DNA of 64,000 bases from Hymenopus coronatus (Eukaryota > Arthropoda > Insecta > Mantodea > Hymenopodidae): positions 31,366,501 to 31,430,500 of the forward strand of contig CM060883.1 in NCBI GenBank assembly GCA_030762935.1, written 5' to 3'. The translations under genes and the position numbers were made by a program. Of this stretch, positions 30,801-45,800 are shown piece by piece. Below the pieces are notes generated by a model, which ran no database searches, had not been told where the DNA came from, and saw only the letters and a program-made list of their open reading frames with translations. Position 1 is the stretch's first letter, and each line of letters begins with the position of its first letter.

Positions 30801-33800
30801 TTTCTGGAGTTATTATGAACCAGTTTTAATTCTTTGGTGAAGTTTGTGATCAGCAAAACTTGTTTGCATATAAACTTCAATTAATGTACTTTGAGTTTAT
30901 AATAAATTATAGAGCCAAATGTATACAAATGACTGGTACATAAAAGAAACGTCTGTGATACATTTTGCATGTTTGTATAAAAATCCAACAAAGTTATTTC
31001 AGTCCTCAAATTGGGGTGACCTGTTATGATAATCAGACTTTTTCTCCATGAATCCTACACAAGGTTGAACAGCTCTCTTTCATATATACACATTGTTAGG
31101 ATAAGTGCAGATATTTGTATTGGGATTTGAGGACAGTATAATGAACATCATTGTTTGCTTCATTTGCAGACTAATAATGTTAGTTTAGTATGTTTTCAGT
31201 TTGGTTAGTACCTTCAAGTATGTGTGCCACACACAAATGATAAATATTTATTTTCCGCAAGAATACAACTTGGGTTGTTGTAAGGGATTAAGCAGAGCAG
31301 ACATGCCCACAGTAATGAATGTTGAGGCCACTTGTATGAAACTTAACAACAAATGGAGTCAGTTACAGTATTTATGTACTCAAATATTCCTTCTTTGCAT
31401 TATTAATACTAAAACTTTCATAGAGACATAACTTTATCTGGAATGATTAAAAGAATCAAGATACTGGAAGTGGTACACAGTGAAGCATAATTACACATTG
31501 GAAAAATGAGTCGAATTTACACTTGAATTGCTTCACATACCAGCACATTGCGGAATACAGGGCAATGAAACAGCTGACTTTCTAGCCAAGAAAGGTAGTA
31601 AAATTACATCACATTCATCTGATCCAATAAGTTATCACTGTATCAAACGAATCATTATATCAACATGTAATAACAAAATTAAGAAGGTAATGTATTACAA
31701 ACAAAAGGAAAACCATGGGAAAATTTATGTAATAACACAACCAGAATCACAACATTACCAAGAAAATCATCTCTAGCAACTTTTAGACTCTTAACAGGCC
31801 ATCACTGTCTCAATAAACATTTATTCAGGATTGGTATAGTGAGATCTCCTCTGTGTCCTTTCTGTACACTTAAAGAAGATATGGATGGAAACCATATATA
31901 GCACTGCTCAACCTTGAGTCGACATGATAATATGACATTGGATAAAATGAGTCGAATTTACACTTGAATTGCTTTCGAAATCTGTTGATGATGTAGGCAA
32001 CATACACCTTCAAAACATGTCCAGGTAATTTATTACTTAGTGAAGCAATTCAAGGGTAAATTTGACTCATTTTATCCAATGTGTAATTATGCTTCACTGT
32101 ATACCACTTCCAGTATTTTGATTCCTTTGATGATAATATGACATCAAAATACTGGAATGCAAGAGAGAAAATGGCTTCACTGCCAACTGCTCAACATTAG
32201 ATACCAACCAACCAACCAACCAACCAACCAACCAACCAACCAACTTTCATAGAGAAAGATGTGAATAGAAGTTGAAATATTTTGGAGATCTTAATGCTTA
32301 CCTTGCAACCAAATGCTTAATTGCATTTCCAATACATCTACTGCTTGTTTGAATGGTTTCTGCAAGGCTAATGACTCCAGACTGCATGAGTCTGCATCAG
32401 GTATTATGGTGTGATGAGTGAATTTCATATGGAAGCAAAATGGATGGTCTATACTGACAGGTGTTGCTCATTTTGTGGCACAGTTATGGCCATGTAGAAA
32501 ACATCAGGTAGTAATTATGTGATTTGAGGAAAAACTTGAAGACAAAGAGCAAAACAACTAATGCACTGAAATGGATACATATTAAGATATCATTCGTAAA
32601 ATAATATTATATTTCGTAGTTATAATCATTTTGCAACCTAATTGTAATTTACTCAATGAAATGTTTTAAATGCTTTGCAACGAGAACTGTATGTAACATG
32701 TATTTATGTTCTTTGATCCAAACTTTTAAAGGTATTTCTGTTCAGAAATTAAGGATGCTGAGGCAAATATATGTAAAGGAAACACCATGGATTGTTTCAC
32801 AAAATTGTAGCAAACATTTTTTGTCACATATATCTCAACATCAGTTGTTTCAAATTTAGAAGGTTACTATACAGTAGTTTTCCATTTTATATCATAAATT
32901 CAATAGGCACAAAATATACTGAATGGAGTAAATTACTACAGAATAACATTTACCAAAGAAATCCTTACTATCGGAGTAGGTTGCAATAGATTAATTTACT
33001 CTGGAAGTAACTTCGGAGAGCTACAATTTACTCTTTTAATTACCAATGCGATAAGACCTCATTACTCCTGGAGCATTGTTTTGTTTTCATGATTTACTTG
33101 AAGTGATCATTCATAAGGTTGTGTGTTTTATGAAAAAAGAGAGACTTCAGTGAAGGGTTTGTTGATAGAGATAATGAAAATGGATTTAAACAATATTAAT
33201 TGCAGAAAACATGATTTAGCAATGCTGGATTTAAAAAGAGATGCCTGAAAAATTATGAGTGATGAGAAAGTGCTGAAGAGCCGCTTAAAATTCATTGTAA
33301 ACAATGTGCCTAATCTTCATAATTACATTACAGATTACTTATCTTTTTGAATTTAGAAGAGTTCACAGGATGAGCACAAAATAAGAACATGCATGCAGTC
33401 AATTGCACCCACAATATGTGGGAAACTTGCAAAAATGAAATGCCTTTTGTTTTTGAACATAATCATTTATGGGCATTTTATGTACCATGCTCTTAACCTC
33501 AAAAGCATTCTAATAGTGTGATGAAAGATAACAGCAGTCATGTGGTAAAGTTTACAATGCAACTACCTGAAATGTCCTGGTATGATATACTTGCATGGCA
33601 TATAACAAATTCAGTTTGGGTGATACAGCTGAGTTCATGTCAGAATATAGTAAATATTCTCCAAGAAATTCAAAATGGATTAAAAAAAATATTCTTTCAT
33701 ATTAATGAAACATCCTTGAACTCTGTAAATATGTCATATGGACCTCATCCAGTCACATTCATTGAACCTAACCCATTATACAACTAGTGCATTCCTGTGA

Positions 33801-36800
33801 TTTTCTTTTCAAGACCATTAATGTGATCTAAGCAATCCACGAACATTTTCAAATATCATCCTGTAAATACAACACATAGTTCAATCAATATGCAAAATAT
33901 GTTTTCCAATCAAGTTAGAGTAAATTATAATGTTATATTTGCACTCTGGATGTATCTGAAATAGTAATTACTTCAAAGTTGTTTTTTCATGTGTGGAAGT
34001 CATTGAGTGTTGACATTTTTATTTTCAAAAACATTAACCTTAATGATTTAATTAAAATATAATATCTTTAAAACATTTTCATGATAAACAAATATCTTAA
34101 CTTTTCTGGGATTGGTCTCTGAAGTCCTCAGATTATTTTGAATAACTGGTAACAGAAGACCAAAAATGTAGATCTCATTAAAACACACAATTTATGTTAC
34201 ATACTTTTGTGCAGAGATAATCATTGTTTTTTGTTTTAAAATTTCCAATACTTAGATTTTTCTCAAATGGGAAGACATTATTTACTTTTATCATTCTGGT
34301 CTTGCAAAAAAAAGGGAATTTCAACTGCACCACATAATGACATATTTAAAAGATTTCACTGTCACTTATTGCATTCTCTTATTTCTCTTCTACTTAAACG
34401 GGACTAAGTAATAAAACTATTTCTGCTAATATTTATCTTGATTAGCTTGAAGTAGATAGAAGAATAAGGTTTGGCAAGAATAGTGTGTTGCAATATAGCT
34501 AGGGAACATCATATGAATGTAACCAGGAGTGTTTTTTTTTTCTTCTCCCCCCCCCCCCCCATACTCGCCATACAAAGAGAAAAGAATTTCAATGTCATCT
34601 GCTCGTGTTTTATCTCAATTAGCATGAAATAGAAGAATAAACTTTTATAGAAATAATTTGTGGCAGAACAGGTGGAGAAAATGTTTCTTCCTTCAGTCCA
34701 AGAACAGAACAGTGTTAATTAACAGTTTTTACCAGATGAACTTAATAACTTCTAGGGGCTAAACCCTGTCTGGGTAAATTTATATATTTGTAAATATGTT
34801 GTTTTTTACAGTGTGCTGCAAAAGTCAAATTGGAGTTGTATGTCAGGCATGTCGCATACTATTGCACTACCTGCTCACACACCTGCAGGCCCAGAGCAGT
34901 GGGGAGAATGTTGCCACAACTGCAGCCATGTTATCTCCCAAACAATTACTTCTACCAATACGAGCTCTGTGCACTGCCGAGGGAATGCTACAGAAGGCAG
35001 ATCAGATCTCCCTCATTTCTGTCATGAAAAATGCAAAATTACCTGCACACATAAAGACCAGCACTCCTGGTATGTAACCTCTTTGCAATATTTTTATTTT
35101 ATATGTTTTACAAATTAAATTAAATTCCTGTTTTAAACTTAACTAGTGCTCTAAATAATTTTAAGTTTTGTGTAACTTTTAATGCAGTTTAATGAAGTGT
35201 TGCTGAAAACTTCAAAAAATTTGTAAAGGTGGAAACTTTAAAACTCAGTCTTCATTAACCACAGTATAAAATGAAGTTATAGGCTTTCTAAAGGAATAAA
35301 TCTTTATCTAGTGAAGTAATTTTTCCCAGAAACATGAGAAGAAAAATAAAAACCTGGTTTTTAAGTTGAACATAGGATCTAGGCTACAAACACAGTTCTT
35401 TAACCATAAATGCTAAACAACAATAAAACCTCTTATTATTTATTAGTAACAGAAGCAATATTAACTGTTTAGTTATTGCTATTTTAATTCTTTTAAAAAT
35501 ATTAATGTATTGATGCTAACATTAAATTTCACTTAAATTTGATGGAAGTGGGGAGAAAGAGTAGAAATGAATACAGTGGTTCTTGCTCATTCTTAGATTT
35601 CTTTTGTTGTTGCTGATTTCTTTTGTACAAAGTTAAGATTATAGAGAGTGAATAAAGTGAATTATAATTTTTTTTTTAGTATTTAAAAGATTTAAGTAGG
35701 TATTTTATTCCACTTTAATTTTTGTGGAAGTTCGTAAACAGTGTTGTTATATTCATTTATTTGGCAAGGAGTTGATTAATTACACTAAACAACACTTACT
35801 TAGGATTTTTGCCAGAACATGTTTCAAAGAACTAGTTTCCTTCATTTTCAACCGGACATCGACTAATTCCTTGTGGTGAAGCTGGTGTTGTTGTGAGTGC
35901 TGTCTCCTCTGGTGGTGGTTCAATGAACTTGCTAAACACATTCTTCTGTGGGATGTCGAAATTGAAAACCCTATTTCTATTTTTCACAGTGAAGATGTGT
36001 TCCCATGTGGCCAGCTCATGTTTTCCTGCTATGTGTTTTAGAAATTTTGGTTCTGAATTTATATTGTGTTTTGTCCAAAAGTGGGTGGCAACTGCTGATT
36101 TTTCCAATTGTTTTTTGTTTGTATTTCTGAAGTGTTCTTTTGATCTTATTTGTAGATCTCTTTTTGTTTTTCCAATATAAATCTGATTACAATCCTTGCA
36201 TTCCATTTTGTATATGCCCAATTTTTTCTTTGCTGGGATGTCGCTTGAGATTTGAGCCTAATTAATTTTTTATGCTGTGATGGTTTACTGGTGCTAGCTG
36301 AATGTTGTATTTTTTGAACATTTTTTGAAACTTGTCAAATGCCCATGGGTGGTATGTGAATTTCTTACAGCTTATCTTTTGTTTTATTGCTGAGAGAGTG
36401 GTTGTTTCTTTTAGGAATTACTTTAAAAAAAAATAAAACTAGCTGAAAAGAAGAAATTCAATGCTATGCCGGCATGTTGCCATGGTAGCTCAGTGGCAGA
36501 GCAACCGGCTAGAGATTGGGAGATCCATGGTTCAAATCCTGGCAATGGCATTGAATTTTTCAGTCTGACTCTACCTATCCAACTCCTGTCCTACACACGG
36601 CTTGTGTGATAAAACAATTAATCCAATACAATTAATTTTGTTGTATGACTATTACTATAAATGACACATTCTTGTAGTGTACAGTATTCCATGCATATAA
36701 AATGGTTTGTTCCCTTTAATTATTCAATGCAACCTGTATTGTTATTCTTGTCATGTTCCATATTTGCGAAATTGCTATTAATCTTTTAAAAACACCATCT

Positions 36801-39800
36801 AGGAAGAGAAGGTACTCAAATTTGACATTCATTTATTATTATCTCTCTTCTTTATTGATTTTCTTGATGGTCAATTTTAAATGTAACTGTCAAGCTGAAA
36901 TTCTTTATTTTTAACCATTGTCTAGTTATTGTTTCTGTAACCAGCGTTAAATATTTAAAAGCAAACTGGATTTTGGGAATTACTATTTAATAGGAAGTAG
37001 TTATGCCAGCAAAGTTGCAACTAAGTTTTTGATTTCTCTGTTTATAACTTGGTGTCTTTTAAGGTGGACCAATTTTTTATGCATTCTTTTATCTTTTGAT
37101 TGTTTGAAACTCCATAGAGTGTAAGCAGTTTTGTTGTTCTCTAATTCCCATTTGTGCATTCTGTTTAAATCATTTTGCAATACCATTCCTTACATTTCAT
37201 TGTTTATTGTGTTCTTGTGTGCATGCTGTTCAAATCATTTTGCAATATTGATTTAACCTACATTTTAGGTGAGAAAGAGACACCAACAAAAGAGGCAAAG
37301 CGACCTCGCTCAGATCTATCTGCTTCCATCTTAGAGCAACTGACAACACCACTACATGATTTTATATCTCCTAGACCCTCAGTACCAGAGACCACTGAAG
37401 TAGCAACAACCAAGACACCAGAAGGAAATAATCTCAGCACTGGTGGAGATCCTAGTCTTGAGATCAAGGTATCATTTAAGAAATAGAAATAATTGCTATT
37501 ATGTATCAAGTCAGCTTATTTAGCATGCATGGATCCTTTGTTTCCCCCTTCCTCCCTCCCTCATAAATTCTATAATCACTAATAATGTAGCTTGTTTGTA
37601 ACTCTTCATTTCTTGTATTTTACAGAATTTGTTTATCCAAAAAAATGTGGCCAGTCTTCAGGCTCTGCGAGCTGGAGATATTCTTATAGATATGTGTTTG
37701 AACTTGCCTCATTTGAATCGCTATATTCATAAATATAAAGATGCTATTGCAAAGAAGGGATTCAGCCTCCCAACATCACATTCTGAAGCCACCTTGGTGA
37801 GGCATAGGTAAGCAATGCTCTAATCAATTGAACTAGAAGTCATTTAAATCATTTAGTAGTTTTTGTTTGTTTGTTTTTTGTGCTCTTTTGTGTTATTTCC
37901 ATTCTGCTTAAAATAAAATAAAATTTGCAATACACCATCTTGATATCTTGTTTCCTACAGCAGAATATGTATGTATTCCAAATGTATTTTATCAATTTTT
38001 CATTTTATACAGTATTATCGTATATATTTTTATTTGTAACTTCATTTTGAAGGAAGTCGCTTCCATGGAATGTCCTGAATGATATTCAACAGCTTATTTA
38101 ACAGTGGTAAACAGTTGCAAACTGAAGTAAATGTGCCATGAACTTGATCTCTTTCGGTTTTAAAATTTTGAAATAAAAGTGTTTAATTGCTGCTTAAAAT
38201 TTGTTTTTCTCCACCTTTTTAAATAAACACAAAGAGAGTTGCTTCTTCAAGCACCTATGACAAACTGTGATGGATATAGCTGAAATTTTGTGGAGGAGAG
38301 AGGAGAAGGTGAGGGATGCTTACTAAAATGCTAATGCCCCATCTCTTGGAGTTTTATAAATGCCCTCATAGCTATCTGAACTTAGTGAATAATGGGCTCT
38401 CTGGAAATTAATGTGAAGTTGAAAAATACAATGTAATCAAAATTGCATTAGTAGCAGCATTTTCAAATCTATTATTTTTCACAAATAAATATACAATAAA
38501 ATATGCTTAACTGAAATTATGGAGGGGGGGGGGAAGGAAAAAACAGAATGAACAAATATGAGATAATCAGATTTGTGCTGACAGCATTGCTGTGGTAATT
38601 TGGAGCATTCTATTATCCCCATTCTAAATTTAGTACAGCTACATGTTTTGTATTGTATGCAGTTCTCACCACCTACTCTATTCCAAGAAATACTGTATTG
38701 TCATAACAAGTGTTAACTACTTGCACATGGAGGCTCACCATTATTTTATGTTGATGTCAGTATTGCTTGTGTTTAAGATCTTGCTGAAAAGGAAGCATTG
38801 TACTGAAGGGATGCAATTGTTTCTGTCCTTTTGGTACTTAAAATATTTAACATTGATTGCCTGAATAAATGAATTATCCAAAATGGCTCTGACCCCTTGT
38901 TACCTGACGAAGCCTTTGAATTCTTGTAATTCTTTTGGTGAATAAAAATCTTATCTTGGTTAAATGGGGTTCTACTATATTACCAATAAATTAATAATAT
39001 TGTAATTAATTATTCATTATATTAAACTAAAAGTACCATTCCTCTCCCTGCTACCTGCCATTCCTTTGTGCAGGAAGTAAATTTGAAAGGAATTATGGTT
39101 TTGACCCAATATGCATGGGCATATATTATAATACTGCTAACACTGTGTTGATGTTATTGATTTCAGCTTGCAAGCACTTGTTAATGACATTACGCTCACA
39201 TGGAGTGCCCTCTCATTACCTGTGCTCGAACCACTTACTCCAGAAAAGTTAGAGAAGTTGTGTATCCTTACTATGTCGTGTTTGTATTGTGCTGTATCTA
39301 ATGCTACAGCTAGCAGCCTGCTAGGCATTTCATCTGCAATATCTCCAAAATGCACAGGCACTGCTACAAGTAAGTACTATAAAACCACCATAACTGATTT
39401 TAGATAGTAAGAAAATAATGTATTTTTAATGACATATGGTGGATGTTAGCACACAAATAATGTTACATTATGGATTAATCTACCTGCATCTTTCATATGG
39501 AGTAACTGTGTGGGGATGTTGTGCTAAAAATACACTAACTGAGTATTCCTTCTCCAGAAAAGAATAACAACACTAATTTTGAGGATGAAACAAACAGATT
39601 CATTTAGGCAAACCTTCAGAGACCTAAACATTTTAACAGTATATTCACTATACATATCTGAAGTAATAGTACAATTGTTCAACAGACAAGATATAGGTAA
39701 AACAAACAAACAAATGTATAAACATTGCACTAGAGGAAATACAAATTTTCATATACAATCACATAGATTAGAAAAATATAAAACCAAACGTACTGCTGCA

Positions 39801-42800
39801 GCTCATGAACTGTATAATAAACTCCCTGCTTATCTGAAAAATGTTAATGACTTTAAGGTATTCAAGAAAAATGTAAAGAAATTTTATATTATTCAATTGA
39901 CGAATATCATAACTAATACTGACAAAATAAATAGTATTTATATAAGTGGTATTTATATAATACAGTAAGTAATTATCAATTGTAAAATGTTGTTTTAAAA
40001 GCTGTTTTAGTACATATTTAACCTGACGATGCTTTGAATATGGTTGTATTCTTTTAAGCAGATAATAAATGAATGAATGGAATGGAGATTTGAACTAAAG
40101 ATACTGATTTTAGTTAATATACAAATCTGTTTTACAGGAAATTGCAATTTAGGCAGCCAACCACTCAGTGCTTTGAAATTTGAAGGCTTTTGTTATAATA
40201 AACTTGCTGTACTTATCCAAAAACAAGATGACTTAAAATACAAGACAACCTCCATTTTTCAGAACTTAATTTTGGAATTTAGCATATCATATACATGAGA
40301 AGACTTCTTAACTTAATTTTTAAATGAAATTTAAAGTTTTACATATATCTTGAACAAGCTAATCCCCCCCCCCCCCCCCCCGAAATTGCTTTACTTAATA
40401 TTTGAATGTGTGCAGAAATTCATGGGAGAATGGAGATGATAGACCGGTATGTGTGCGATCAAAGTAGGCGATAGTGGCAATGGCAGTGGCAGCGCAACTG
40501 AAACAATAATCGATTGAGTATTTAAAGACCACCCTTTTAACGTATATTTTAAATACACTTATGGTCATGTTGATTAAGGCACTTTGGACATTAGAAGGGA
40601 AAATAAGATTTTCTATTTAGTAAAAAGTTTTAACCTAAATTAATAATTTGAATTTGCACAGAAATTAACATTTTGAGCAGGAAAGAGACAGAGAGGGGAG
40701 TACAGAAATAAGCAACATGGTGTGACATGATGGCAGCAGAGGCAGTAGCGTAGCTGTAACTGTGATGAAGGATATGATTTTCTATTTAGACATTATGTGA
40801 ACACATTGTAAAAATGTTTACCTAATTTGAATTAGAAATTCACAGTGATTGGGAGAGAGAATTGAAATGTAAATGGTATATCTGTAGTGGGTGTGACAGT
40901 GGCAGCTTAGCTGTAATAGTAATGACATATCCAAAATCATTGTATTGATAAACTCGATGAAATTATTATTACATAGATAATGGATGCAATTTTCTATTAA
41001 GACAACATAATTGTAAACGTTTTACCTAAATTCATGTTTTGAGTAAGAGAGAGATGGAGAAGTAAGGAATGTGTGAGAAAGTGGTGACAGCATGTCTGTA
41101 ACAATTATGGATGCACATTTCTATTAAGCCAATTTAATTTAATATATTGTAAAGCATTTTATCTAATTTGAATTAACGTGTAAATCCACTATGTTGAAGG
41201 CCAGAGAGGCAGAGGGGAAAATGGAAATGTACCAGTCTATGTGTCGGGGGAAGGGCAATGTGCAGTTAAACAGCTCCCAAAACAATACGTGCAACCACCA
41301 ATGTGAAAGGAAAACCTCTAATTTTATTTTAAGAGAGAAATCTTTTTTCTAATGAGAAGTTCATAGGCCTGTTAACAGCTAATTTTTGGCAAAAAATGAA
41401 ATGCACAAAATCTGCCACCTTGGCAATAATGTTTGCCATTTACTGCAGGCTTCACCACTGTCACACCCATGAAGATTGATACTTACTTATCCTTGCATGG
41501 TATTCTGAAAACTTATATTGCGAATGCAAGACAACCCCAAGACAAACCTTCAATATTTTGAAATAAAATACATTGTCTTGTATTCTAATAAATATGGTAT
41601 TGACACCAGTTTTGATAAAAACAATGTGTGTATGAGGAAACTGAACAGATGGATAATGCACATTACAATCTGTGACTAATACTGACTTATATGATGCTGA
41701 AGTGCAACAAACCTAAGGCAAAGCATGTCAGTTTTGGTCGCAGAGCAATGTTGAGTTAAGCAGCATAATGTTCTCAGTCTGGAGCATACCTTTGGTATAC
41801 AGGAGCGTCTAAGTTTGCATTGAATAAGGTTTAGTTTTTTTATTTACGTAACTTAATAAAAATCTGCTCGATTTAACCGAAGCATGCCACAAACTGCATC
41901 GACAATCAAACATCAATGTTAAAAGTGCAGTCAAAGTCAGTATGCATGGAAACAAAACAGCACTGGTGTGAGTCATATAGGTTATTGTTATTTTTGATAT
42001 TGCCTGATCATGACCTTTGATAATCATGAATATGTGCATCTATTGCACTCTGTAAAAGATAAGACAAATGCATTTGTTAACATTTTTAAGATCAAATGCA
42101 GTTTCATACTCTGCAGGTTATGTAACTTGTTTATGAAGTTACTCTCTTCTTGGATGATCTCAATCGAGATCATAAAAAATGTTTTTTTCTGTAATATAGA
42201 ACAAAAGGATTTAGCATTAAATATCTACTTTTATTTTCTTTATTGAAAATCAGTTTGGGGAGGCAGGGACGTAACTTCATGATATCCCTGAAAAAGAATC
42301 TTCAACTCTAAAGTTAGTGTTTTATTGAGTTGAAGTAAACATTTTGCATTTAAATTGTTACTGATATTTGTTATTACAGCAGGCAGCAGTACAAAAGGTG
42401 GAGAAGATGAAAGTGGAGCTGATAATCATGCCATCACTGTTGTAGAGAAAGCATTGGAAATCTTCTCACATGTGTCATCTGTCATTAAAACATCTACAAG
42501 AGCAGGGGGCCATGTGAGTACCTCAGTGATAAGAGCAACAAATTAACAGTAGTGTCAAAGAATCCAATTGTTTGCAATAGCAAATGGTTAACTTTAGCAC
42601 TTAACTTTCCACAAAGTAAATTTTGGTATTAAAAGAAAAGAGTTTGAGTTGGTTTTTATAACACAAAATATTACTTAGAAATTACTTTTGGGATCGTTTT
42701 GGAACAGTGTTCCCATTTTCAAATTAAAAGTGAGTTGAGTCCAAAAAAATATGAACTGGCTGCACAGTGTTTTGCCTGTTTGTATTCTCTGCACTTGGTG

Positions 42801-45800
42801 CATCTGCTGCCATCATAGAAATGCAACAATTTTAAAGGCTTCACTTCCAACTTTATGAAAGGAGATGCTGAAACTGGCCACCATCTGTGTTCATATGTTT
42901 TTGGCACCTCTTTGATAAGTTATCCATCTTTTGCCATAGTTCCACCTCGAGAACTGCTGGCAATTTCCTGGTGGATATTTTATTTTAATCTTTCCAGGGT
43001 GTATGGGTTTGTCTTGTGTACCTTATGTTCCAAGTAATCCCAGAGATAGAAATGCAGGGGGTAAGTCGGTGGACAGAGGGGGGGGGGGACAAATCTCTAC
43101 TAATAATTCTGCCCTGAAGCATACCTTCAAATGTTCTATTCAAAAGGTTGGTCACATAATCTGTTGCAGAGTCTTGCTGTAAAAAGGCAAAATCGCACTA
43201 CCTGTCTTAATTCTCTAAAAAAGGGAGGGGGCTAATTTTTTTTACCTGGTTGGTCATATCAGACGATGAATGAAATTGGTGAAATGATCTCGGGGTCCAT
43301 GGAGCTTAAAGTTACTCGACATTCGTCTTCTCAGGATAAGGGAAAACCCCCCAAAAAAAACCTTATCCGGGTAACTCACCCTAAGCGAGATTCGAACTCA
43401 CGACCTGTTGAAGGTGAAGCAGACACACTACCACCACACTACCCAGGCAGGTGGGGCTAAATTGTATTCAGGGATGTACAGGTGTTAACTCAAAAAAAAA
43501 GTGGCCCTATAAATCTTTTTCTGCTAATGGTGCACCATACACCAATTTTTTCTTCATGAACAATATTAAATTTCTCAGAGCTCCAATAAAGATTATTTTG
43601 TGTACATATCCATGAAGATGGAACCAAGCCTCATCTCTGAAAAATATTAAATGTAAGTCTATTTTACCATTGTATACACTATTATTGAGAGTCCACTTCA
43701 AAATCTGTGCCGAATTACAGGATCACCTGGTTGAAGAGCATGTGCCATAGTACTTTTATGTGGTTTTAATTCAGCAATTTAGTACCTCTTCGCACAGAGC
43801 CATAAGAAATGTCTACCTGTTGCAAAAGGTGCCTAAGCAATTTTTGAGGGGAATTCCAAACAATGACCGATGTTGTCAAATGTTTCTTCGGTAAGAACCA
43901 TACATTCTTTTAGATTTCTCTGCCTCAATACTTCCTGTGGCCTGAAATTTATTGTTAAGTTCATGGATTGTTGTACGGCCTGAAACTTTTACATCTGGAA
44001 ATCTTTCTGCAAATCATACTTTCACTTTGCCAATGAACTGCATTAACACAATATGAATCAGTAATAAATATATGCTGTGCAGTAGAAAACATATGCTAAG
44101 CCACAATGCACTTTGTGATAAGTACAGGGTAAAATAATAAATCACTTGTAGTGACTGAACTACAACTCTATATAAGTGTCAACTCAATACAGCACTTCCA
44201 GAGCAGAGAAAAACTGTGTCAGAGGCATGACCTTGTTTACAGCAGCAGGTAGATCATGTGTCCACCCACTCAGTGGAAAAACACTGCACAGCCAGTTCAG
44301 AGGTTTTTGTCTCAATTGGTAGTACTTGCATACTTAGAGTTTAATGAACAGTAACTTCCTATGTCAAAAACCTTGCTACAAATTAAGTACTGCCATAAGT
44401 TCTGTCAGTACTTTCAATGCATATTCTACTAAAACTATCATAATTTCATTAATATATACTGAAAGAAGACAAAAAATGCTACAAAATAAACATACTCTCA
44501 TTCGAAATGATTGCCATGTGTGGCAACACAGATGTTGAGGCTACTCAACAATAGCTGAATAAATTGGTCCAATGATTGATTTTTTTTTTTTTAGCATTTC
44601 AATTTGTCGTGCCTCTTTTGATATGCTATTGTCAAATAGAGAATAAATCCAATGGATTAAGTTCTGGACTTCTGATAGACTTGTTAGGACATTGGTTGCT
44701 AATGCTGCATGGTTCTTGCTTTGAATTTGCTCTCCCCTTATAGGTTAACAATGCCTGGGATTGAACCCGGCTTATCTCCTTGAATTTTTCAGTTAACAAA
44801 TGTCTTGTGTATCTTTTATATGCACTAACATGTAAATCATCCTTAAAAAATATGTGAAATTGTTCTTGAAGAGATCTTCATTTCACAAGACAAAATTGTT
44901 TGTTTATGCAAAGGATGACATCAAATCCTTGCCTGAACAGCATTTACAACTTCTTTTGTGCATATACACCTGGACAGCCAGATCTGACATGATCAACAGT
45001 TGCATCTTGTTTCTTTAAACCATGCTATTGATCGAAACACAAATCATTCATTGATGTCAAGAGGTTTCAGCATCAAAAAATTTTTCATAGCTTGCCACAA
45101 AGAAATAACTCTAATACAGTGACGATTTTCATACACTCCCCACTCCATCTTTTTTTCTTGTTGCCTGTTACGGGCACACTGCAAGCTGATTACTGAAAGA
45201 GTAGTAAAAGTGACTTTGTGAATGACAATATATAATGTTGCCACGTTACTGACAGAACTTATGGTAGCACTATATAGAATGAGCACACAGGTTACTGACA
45301 GGTAAAACCACAGATACATTTTTTTGCCCAGCATGCACTGTAATTTGAGAATTGGCATCGCCTGAGGGTAATACTATGTATTACATATTTACTAGCAACC
45401 AAGGATTTGTATTTTAGAATAATTGTCTTTTAGCTTTGTAAAACTTAAAAGTTTTTCTTACTTATCCCTTGCTCTCTAATATGTGCACTGGGAATTGACC
45501 ATACATTTGGTTATTTGTGCATAAGTTTAAGTTAGAGTAAAGTAAAGTCAAATTTCCAAGAAATAATGGAAATTAATTGTGATGTATTGCATGTATTTGC
45601 TACAGATATTACAGAATCATCTCCTGATTGGGGTGTGGGTGTTAATCACTGGACTCCAGACACAATTATCAGCTTCTAATTTCCTGGCTGCAGATAAAGG
45701 CAAAGATGACAAAGGCAAATCTCCAAATAAACTGCGGGAAGGGTCAAGCAGAATCAATTTGATGAAAGTGTAAGTTAAATTAACAGTGTAGTAGAAGTTT

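Larger units (their letters stand above)
31534..32250 (+). pseudogene. Non-LTR retrotransposon 3' end (RNase H and C-terminal zinc-like region)
   Basis: [20 protein letters not shown] is the RNase H C-terminal motif of I/Jockey-group LINEs. It is followed by [18 protein letters not shown], then [17 protein letters not shown] and STLSRHDN. The frame resumes as [18 protein letters not shown] after the 191-bp insert. The 3' end runs into a CCAA tandem tail (32202-32244). Frameshifts are present. Confidence 0.82.

Noticed and set aside
34813..35118. Two alternative open frames across UBR4 exon 3
   Set aside because: They are out-of-frame shadows; only the frame giving [10 protein letters not shown] and MKNAKLP matches UBR4 and keeps phase.
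35832..36221. Host GIY-YIG nuclease gene
   Set aside because: The open frame is continuous with a Penelope-like linker and terminus, so it is a mobile-element remnant despite being intact for 129 codons.
44755..44790. tRNA-like box B (GGGTTCAATCCC on the minus strand)
   Set aside because: It falls inside the Tc1/mariner transposase frame (KEISRVQSQ) and has no box A.
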